In this document: positions 61,260 to 64,000 of the stretch, piece by piece
Position numbering within the stretch: the stretch's first letter is position 1
Layout: every line of letters begins with the position of its first letter
Source: Paragemmobacter ruber
Lineage (GTDB): Bacteria > Pseudomonadota > Alphaproteobacteria > Rhodobacterales > Rhodobacteraceae
DNA: 64,000 nt
Direction of reading: 5' to 3'
Assembly: GCF_009908315.1 (NCBI RefSeq)
Contig: NZ_JAAATW010000001.1
Location: 1,612,001-1,676,000, forward strand
Position numbers and translations under genes: made by a program
Notes under the pieces: model-generated
What the model saw: only the letters and a program-made list of their open reading frames with translations
What the model was told of the DNA's origin: nothing
Database searches by the model: none

Positions 61260-61957
61260 CCCAGCCCCCCGATCCGCCGCGCCACCCGCCGTCCGATCCA
61301 TTCGCTGGCGATCAGCGCCCCCATCGCCACGGCGATGGACACGATCACCAGCCGGAACGCCTGCGCGTCGCCCCCCGGCACCTGAAGGAAGGCATAGATG
61401 GCCGATGGCAGGGTCTGCGTCTCACCCGGAATGTTCGACACGAAGGTGATCGTCGCCCCGAACTCCCCCATCGCCTTGGCAAAGGCCAGCACCGCCCCGG
61501 CCAGCACCCCGGGCAGGATCAGGGGCAGCGTCACCGTCAGGAACACCCAGGCGGGCGACGCGCCCAACGTGCCTGCCGCCTGCTCCAGCTTGGGATCCAC
61601 CGCCTCGAACGCCAGCCGTATCGCCCGCACCATCAGCGGGAACGCCATCACCGCCGCCGCCAGCACCGCGCCCGTCCAGCGAAAGGCCAGCACGATGCCG
61701 AACCACTGGTCCAAAAACTGCCCGACATAGCCCCGCCGCCCGAAGGTGATCAGTAGCAGATAGCCGGTGACGACAGGCGGAAGGATCAAGGGCAGATGCA
61801 CCAACCCGTTCAGCACCTGTTTGCCCGGAAACTCCCGCCGCGCCAGCAGCCACGCCACCCAGATGCCAAGGGGCAGGCTGATCACGGTTGCCCAGAACGC
61901 CACCCGCAGCGACAGCGCCACCGCCTGCCATTCCGTGGGCGACAGCCAGTCCGTCAT
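61256..61957 (-). CDS. modB: Molybdate ABC transporter permease
   Basis: 233 residues from the ATG at 61957; a TTG at 61960 is less likely. Five membrane helices, and an EAA-type loop ending in TLGASPAWVFLTVTLPLILP. AKAMGEFGATITFVSNIPGE is the ModB signature. A candidate Mo-box is 43 bases upstream. The gene upstream is transporter potA, not modA, so the binding protein must be elsewhere. Confidence 0.95.
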   Translation of the reverse strand: MTDWLSPTEWQAVALSLRVAFWATVISLPLGIWVAWLLARREFPGKQVLNGLVHLPLILPPVVTGYLLLITFGRRGYVGQFLDQWFGIVLAFRWTGAVLAAAVMAFPLMVRAIRLAFEAVDPKLEQAAGTLGASPAWVFLTVTLPLILPGVLAGAVLAFAKAMGEFGATITFVSNIPGETQTLPSAIYAFLQVPGGDAQAFRLVIVSIAVAMGALIASEWIGRRVARRIGGLG

Positions 61958-61999
61958 CAATGGGCGGTCCCTGTGGGCGGCATGGCATCCCTGCGCTTG

Positions 62000-62023
62000 C
62001 GATATATCCGGGCGAACATATCA
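62000..62023 (-). promoter_or_regulatory. Candidate Mo-box upstream of modB
   Basis: The imperfect inverted repeat CGATATAT-N8-ACATATCA, in the gap between potA and modB, resembles ModE-type sites. It would shut modBC off when molybdate is plentiful. Confidence 0.55.
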
Positions 62024-62061
62024 CCACGGCCCCGGCGCGGGGCAAGCCCCTTCTGCCCCGC

Positions 62062-63114
62062 TCAGCCCGCCAGAACGATCAGGTCGCGCGCGTGCAGGCT
62101 CACCTCCGTCTCGGCCCCGATGGCCGGGGGTGGGGCATCCATGCGGTTGAACGTGTCCAGCGCCACGACAGACCCGCCCGCCCGCGCCCGCACCCGGATG
62201 ATGGAGCCAAGGAATTCCACACTCTCGATGGTCGCGGGCAGCACCACATCCGCGCCCTCGACGCGGCCCAACTGCACCGCCTCCGGCCGCAGCGCCAGCG
62301 CCACCGTCGCGCCCTTGCTCGCCTCCACCGGCTCGGCCAGCGTCACCGGCACACCCGCCAGCGTCACCGATTGCGGCCCCGTGACCGCGCCGTCAAAGAC
62401 GTTCAGCGTCCCCACGAAGGTGGCCACGAACCGCGTCGAGGGGCGGTTATACACCTCGAACGGCGCGCCCACCTGTTCCGCGATCCCGCCATTCATCACC
62501 ACCACGCGGTCCGACATCGACAGCGCCTCTTCCTGATCATGCGTCACGAAGATGGTGGTGATCCCCAACTCCCGCTGGATCTCGCGGATCTCGTTGCGCA
62601 AGGACACCCGCACCTTCGCATCCAGCGCCGACAACGGCTCATCCAGCAACAGCACCCGCGGGCTGGGCGCCAAGGCCCGCGCCAAGGCCACCCGCTGCTG
62701 CTGCCCGCCCGACAGCTGGAACGGATAGCGCCCCCCCATCTCGGGCAGCCCGATCAGGCGCAGCATCTCCTCCACCCGCGCATCGCGCTTGTCCTTGGCC
62801 ACGCCCTTCACCTTCAGGCCGAAGGCCACATTCTCGGCCACCGTCATGTTGGGAAACAGCGCATAGGCCTGAAACATCATCCCGATATTGCGCTGGTTGG
62901 GCTTCAGCCCCGTCACCTCCTGCCCGTCGATCACGATCCCGCCCGATGTCGGCGTCTCGAACCCCGCCACCATCCGCAGCACCGTGGTCTTGCCGCATCC
63001 CGACGGACCCAGCAGCGAGATGAACTCCCCCTTCTCCACGCTCAGGTTGAAATCCTTCACCACCCGGTTGGTGCCAAAGGTCTTTTCCAGATGGGACAGC
63101 GACAGGAACGACAT
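62062..63114 (-). CDS. potA: Spermidine/putrescine-type ABC transporter ATP-binding protein
   Basis: 350 residues. Walker A GPSGCGKTT (36-44), signature LSGGQQQ, Walker B VLLLDEPLSALD and C-terminal TOBE-like regulatory part ending RARAGGSVVALDTF. PotA-like, but iron and 2-aminoethylphosphonate systems look alike, so the substrate is uncertain. Overlaps the permease gene by ATGA. Confidence 0.85.
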   Translation of the reverse strand: MSFLSLSHLEKTFGTNRVVKDFNLSVEKGEFISLLGPSGCGKTTVLRMVAGFETPTSGGIVIDGQEVTGLKPNQRNIGMMFQAYALFPNMTVAENVAFGLKVKGVAKDKRDARVEEMLRLIGLPEMGGRYPFQLSGGQQQRVALARALAPSPRVLLLDEPLSALDAKVRVSLRNEIREIQRELGITTIFVTHDQEEALSMSDRVVVMNGGIAEQVGAPFEVYNRPSTRFVATFVGTLNVFDGAVTGPQSVTLAGVPVTLAEPVEASKGATVALALRPEAVQLGRVEGADVVLPATIESVEFLGSIIRVRARAGGSVVALDTFNRMDAPPPAIGAETEVSLHARDLIVLAG

Positions 63115-63896
63115 CAGGCCTTCGCCCTTTCATGTTTGGCAAATCGCGTGGCAAGCTGCATCAACCCCATGCAGCCCCAGGTGATGGCAAAGGCGATCAC
63201 CGCCAGCGCCGGCGGCTCATAGGCGCGGTTCGCCCCCAGAAGCTGCATATAGGGCCCGAAGGCCGGCCGGTTCAGCAGCGCCGCCATCGTGAACTCGCCC
63301 AGCACGATGGCCAGCGTCAGAAATGCCCCCGACAGCACCGCCACCATCACGTTGGGCAGGATGATCCGCGCCAGAATCGTCACCCACCCCGCGCCAAGGC
63401 TCTGCGCCGCTTCCGTCAGCGTGCCCACGTCAATCGTCCTCAGCCCGGTATCCACCGACCGGTACATGTAGGGCAGGGCCAGCGTCGCATAGCCCATGGT
63501 CAGCAGGATATCCGTCCCCAGCGCTGACCCCGTCAGCGGCAGGAAGGACGAAGTGTTGTACATCCGTATATAGCCGAACACGATCACGATGGCCGGGATC
63601 ACCAGCGGTAACAGCGTGATGAACTCCACGAAGGGCCGCGCCTGCGGCAGGCGCAGCCGCACCCAATAGGCCGTCGGCACCACCAGCACCACGCCCACCA
63701 CAATGGTCGCCGCCGCCAGGGCCAGCGAATAGCCGAACGTGGCCCAGAACGCCGGATCCCCGAACACCGCGGCATAGGCGTCAAAGGAATAGACCCCGCG
63801 CCGCATCTTCAGGCTGAATTCCGTCATCCCCACCAAGGGCAACAGGAAGAACAGACAGCCCAGCAGGAACACGCCCCAGGCGACAACCCGCATCAT
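63114..63896 (-). CDS. potC: PotC-type ABC transporter permease
   Basis: 260 residues from the ATG at 63896; a GTG at 63905 would overlap the previous stop. Six membrane helices. LTEAAQSLGAGWVTILARIILP is the EAA coupling loop, and VVGMTEFSLKM-like residues follow the first helix. Pairs with the truncated permease encoded upstream. Confidence 0.85.
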   Translation of the reverse strand: MMRVVAWGVFLLGCLFFLLPLVGMTEFSLKMRRGVYSFDAYAAVFGDPAFWATFGYSLALAAATIVVGVVLVVPTAYWVRLRLPQARPFVEFITLLPLVIPAIVIVFGYIRMYNTSSFLPLTGSALGTDILLTMGYATLALPYMYRSVDTGLRTIDVGTLTEAAQSLGAGWVTILARIILPNVMVAVLSGAFLTLAIVLGEFTMAALLNRPAFGPYMQLLGANRAYEPPALAVIAFAITWGCMGLMQLATRFAKHERAKA

Positions 63897-63897
63897 T

Positions 63898-64000
63898 TCA
63901 GCCACCTTTCCGACCGCACCCGCAGCCAGATGTACAGAAGGTTCGCCCCCGCCGTGATCAGGATCATCCCGAAGGCCAGCGCATAGCCAAGGTTCGGATT
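63898..64000 (-). CDS. potB: PotB-type permease, 3' end only
   Basis: The last 34 residues of a membrane protein on the minus strand (NPNLGYALAFGMILITAGAN ending with SERWLK) and its TGA stop. A final helix and basic tail fit the C-terminus of a PotB-type permease. The rest lies beyond the window. Confidence 0.75.

Noticed and set aside
1-64000. tRNA, rRNA, CRISPR, prophage or transposase genes
   Set aside because: None is evident. Repeats present are short palindromes, not spacer-repeat arrays, and no integrase or transposase is encoded.

Overview
The window is high-GC, gene-dense bacterial DNA. It looks like a chromosomal segment of an alphaproteobacterium of the Rhodobacteraceae (Rhodobacter/Gemmobacter-like). 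The main reasons are the petP-petR regulator pair, the petABC cytochrome bc1 operon, the tightly overlapped histone-deacetylase-like/xseB/ispA/dxs operon, a complex I NDUFA9-type gene next to uppP, and many ATGA start/stop overlaps. The genus is inference. I see no rRNA or tRNA gene, CRISPR array, phage or complete insertion sequence.

Layout. 1-6.4 kb: end of a TerC-family membrane protein, a one-domain voltage-gated cation channel with an unusual filter (TLEGWAD), a glycosyltransferase, and the isoprenoid-precursor operon. 6.4-14.5 kb: a secreted unknown, petR/petP, ilvE, a guanidino-modifying hydrolase, the divergent ohr/ohrR pair with readable promoters, queG, a glutathione transferase and mtgA. 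14.6-24.1 kb: glutamate synthase gltD/gltB with two extra genes between the subunits, then an NDUFA9-like gene and uppP. 24.3-29.4 kb: petABC, a LysE exporter, a second glutathione transferase and a PaiB-like FMN protein.

29.4-44.8 kb is a phosphorus-scavenging island and the most interesting part. A rightward unit (phnD, phnC, phnE, a SAM methyltransferase, a PhnM-like amidohydrolase, an acyltransferase) lies behind a textbook Pho box. A REP-like hairpin cluster follows, then a second phnM, a DUF1045 2H-phosphoesterase and the leftward C-P lyase operon phnGHI-(DUF559)-JKLN. The divergent phnF repressor gene and a third phnM-like gene close the island. A small DUF559 gene with a perfect 34-bp inverted repeat sits between phnI and phnJ, yet overlapping start/stop codons are kept on both sides. 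phnP is absent, and the DUF1045 protein is a plausible stand-in. Phosphonate would enter through PhnDCE, be activated and cleaved by PhnGHIJKLM, and be returned to PRPP by a cyclic phosphodiesterase plus PhnN, under PhoB and PhnF control.

44.8-52.9 kb: a DmpA-type peptidase, an AcoR-like activator whose AAA+ domain lacks the sigma-54 contact loop, its probable target flavin monooxygenase, and a polar amino acid ABC transporter. 53-58.8 kb: a host-attachment-like protein, an Hpt phosphotransfer protein, a small RcnB-like secreted protein, a TetR regulator divergent from a two-subunit molybdenum hydroxylase, and two small membrane-associated proteins. 58.8-64 kb: L-fuconate dehydratase, modBC (no modA) with a candidate Mo-box, and part of a PotABC-type transporter operon that runs off the window.
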